Of a stretch of 6,106 bases of DNA, positions 5,617-6,106 are shown one piece after another. The notes beneath the pieces were generated by a model. It did no database searches. It saw only the letters and a list, made by a program, of their open reading frames with translations, and was not told the DNA's origin. The DNA lies in assembly GCA_002307175.1 (NCBI GenBank), contig DBTS01000102.1, positions 50,362-56,467 on the forward strand, given 5' to 3'. Position 1 is the stretch's first letter. Each line of letters begins with the position of its first letter. The position numbers and the translations under genes are program-made. The stretch is from Rhodocyclaceae bacterium UBA1310 (GTDB lineage: Bacteria; Pseudomonadota; Gammaproteobacteria; Burkholderiales; Rhodocyclaceae).

Positions 5617-6106
5617 GATTCAGCCTCCTGGGATTCTGCAATGGCGGTGGCCCGTTCATAGGCCTCCACGATGCGAGCCACCAGCGGGTGGCGCACCACG
5701 TCGTCCTTGGTGAAACGAGTGTAGGCAATGCCGCGCACACCTTCCAGCGTTTTGACGGCATCGCGCAGGCCACACTTGTGGCCGCGTGGCAGATCGATCT
5801 GGGTCAGATCGCCAGTCACCACAGCGCGCGAGCCGATACCAACGCGTGTGAGGAACATCTTCATCTGCTCGGGCGTGGTGTTTTGTGCCTCATCAAGGAT
5901 GATGAAGGCGTTGCTCAGGGTGCGCCCACGCATGAAGGCCAGGGGGGCGATTTCGATGCACTGTCGCTCAAAGAGCTTGGCCACGCGATCAAACCCCATC
6001 AGGTCATACAGTGCATCGTAGAGCGGGCGCAGGTAAGGATCCACCTTCTGCGTGAGATCTCCGGGCAGAAAACCCAGGCGTTCGCCGGCCTCCACCGCTG
6101 GGCGCG
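5613..6106 (-). CDS. ybeZ: PhoH-like ATPase (YbeZ/PhoL type), C-terminal part
   Basis: This gene is cut by the right edge of the window; about 164 C-terminal residues are present of a protein usually around 320-350 long. PhoH-like proteins of the YbeZ/PhoL type are cytoplasmic P-loop ATPases linked to RNA handling and ribosome maturation, usually with the endoribonuclease YbeY. The visible part begins RPAVEAGERLGFLPGDL, continues through KVDPYLRPLYDAL and APLAFMRGRTL, then Walker B FIILDEAQNTT and the sensor block VVTGDLTQIDLPRG. It ends with DVVRHPLVARIVEAYE and a short Ala/Glu-rich tail. The Walker A loop lies outside the window. The frame is open to base 6106; the GTG at 6093-6095 is an internal valine, not the start. 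The gene ends in a TGA overlapping the murU ATG. In many proteobacteria ybeY directly follows this gene; here murU does. Confidence 0.95.
   Translation of the reverse strand, partial: RPAVEAGERLGFLPGDLTQKVDPYLRPLYDALYDLMGFDRVAKLFERQCIEIAPLAFMRGRTLSNAFIILDEAQNTTPEQMKMFLTRVGIGSRAVVTGDLTQIDLPRGHKCGLRDAVKTLEGVRGIAYTRFTKDDVVRHPLVARIVEAYERATAIAESQEAES
5624..5629 (-). promoter_or_regulatory. Ribosome binding site of murU inside the phoH 3' end
   Basis: On the minus strand this is a perfect AGGAGG, seven bases before the murU ATG (5614-5616). It lies within the last codons of the PhoH-like gene, whose TGA overlaps the ATG by three bases. It fixes the murU start and implies co-transcription with phoH. 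Confidence 0.85.

Overview
The window reads as a GC-rich proteobacterial chromosome segment, most likely from a betaproteobacterium. This rests on the overall protein similarity, a UbiH with E. coli-like active-site blocks, a MurU-type sugar nucleotidyltransferase and the pepP/ubiH neighbourhood. The assignment comes from recalled family sequences, not from a search. Everything supportable is housekeeping or accessory chromosomal DNA. I see no phage, transposon, CRISPR, tRNA or rRNA sequence.

All six genes lie on the minus strand, so transcription runs from right to left. In that order they are: the C-terminal part of a PhoH-like ATPase of the YbeZ/PhoL type (cut by the right edge), murU, pepP, a four-part membrane protein (zinc ribbon, DUF805, glutaredoxin), ubiH, and a LysR-type regulator. 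Spacing is tight: a 4-base ATGA overlap for phoH/murU, then gaps of 9 bases (murU/pepP), 11 bases (DUF805 gene/ubiH) and 23 bases (ubiH/lysR). The only real gap between genes is 129 bases between pepP and the DUF805 gene (3448-3576). It holds a long, nearly perfect stem-loop and a strong ribosome binding site for a GTG start. The cluster may therefore be one transcript, or two sub-operons (phoH-murU-pepP and DUF805-ubiH-lysR).

Functionally the cluster mixes RNA/ribosome-linked ATPase function (PhoH-like), recycling of cell-wall MurNAc to UDP-MurNAc (MurU), proline-specific peptide trimming (PepP), aerobic ubiquinone ring hydroxylation (UbiH) and regulation (LysR). The adjacency of pepP and ubiH is known from E. 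coli. Here the DUF805-glutaredoxin gene sits between them.

The most unusual gene is that membrane protein. It combines an unassigned N-terminal domain, a proline-rich linker, a four-cysteine zinc ribbon, a four-helix DUF805 region and a C-terminal thioredoxin-fold domain with a CGYC motif. The first 77 bases, downstream of lysR, contain no gene I can support. I did not find convincing evidence of a wholly new system.
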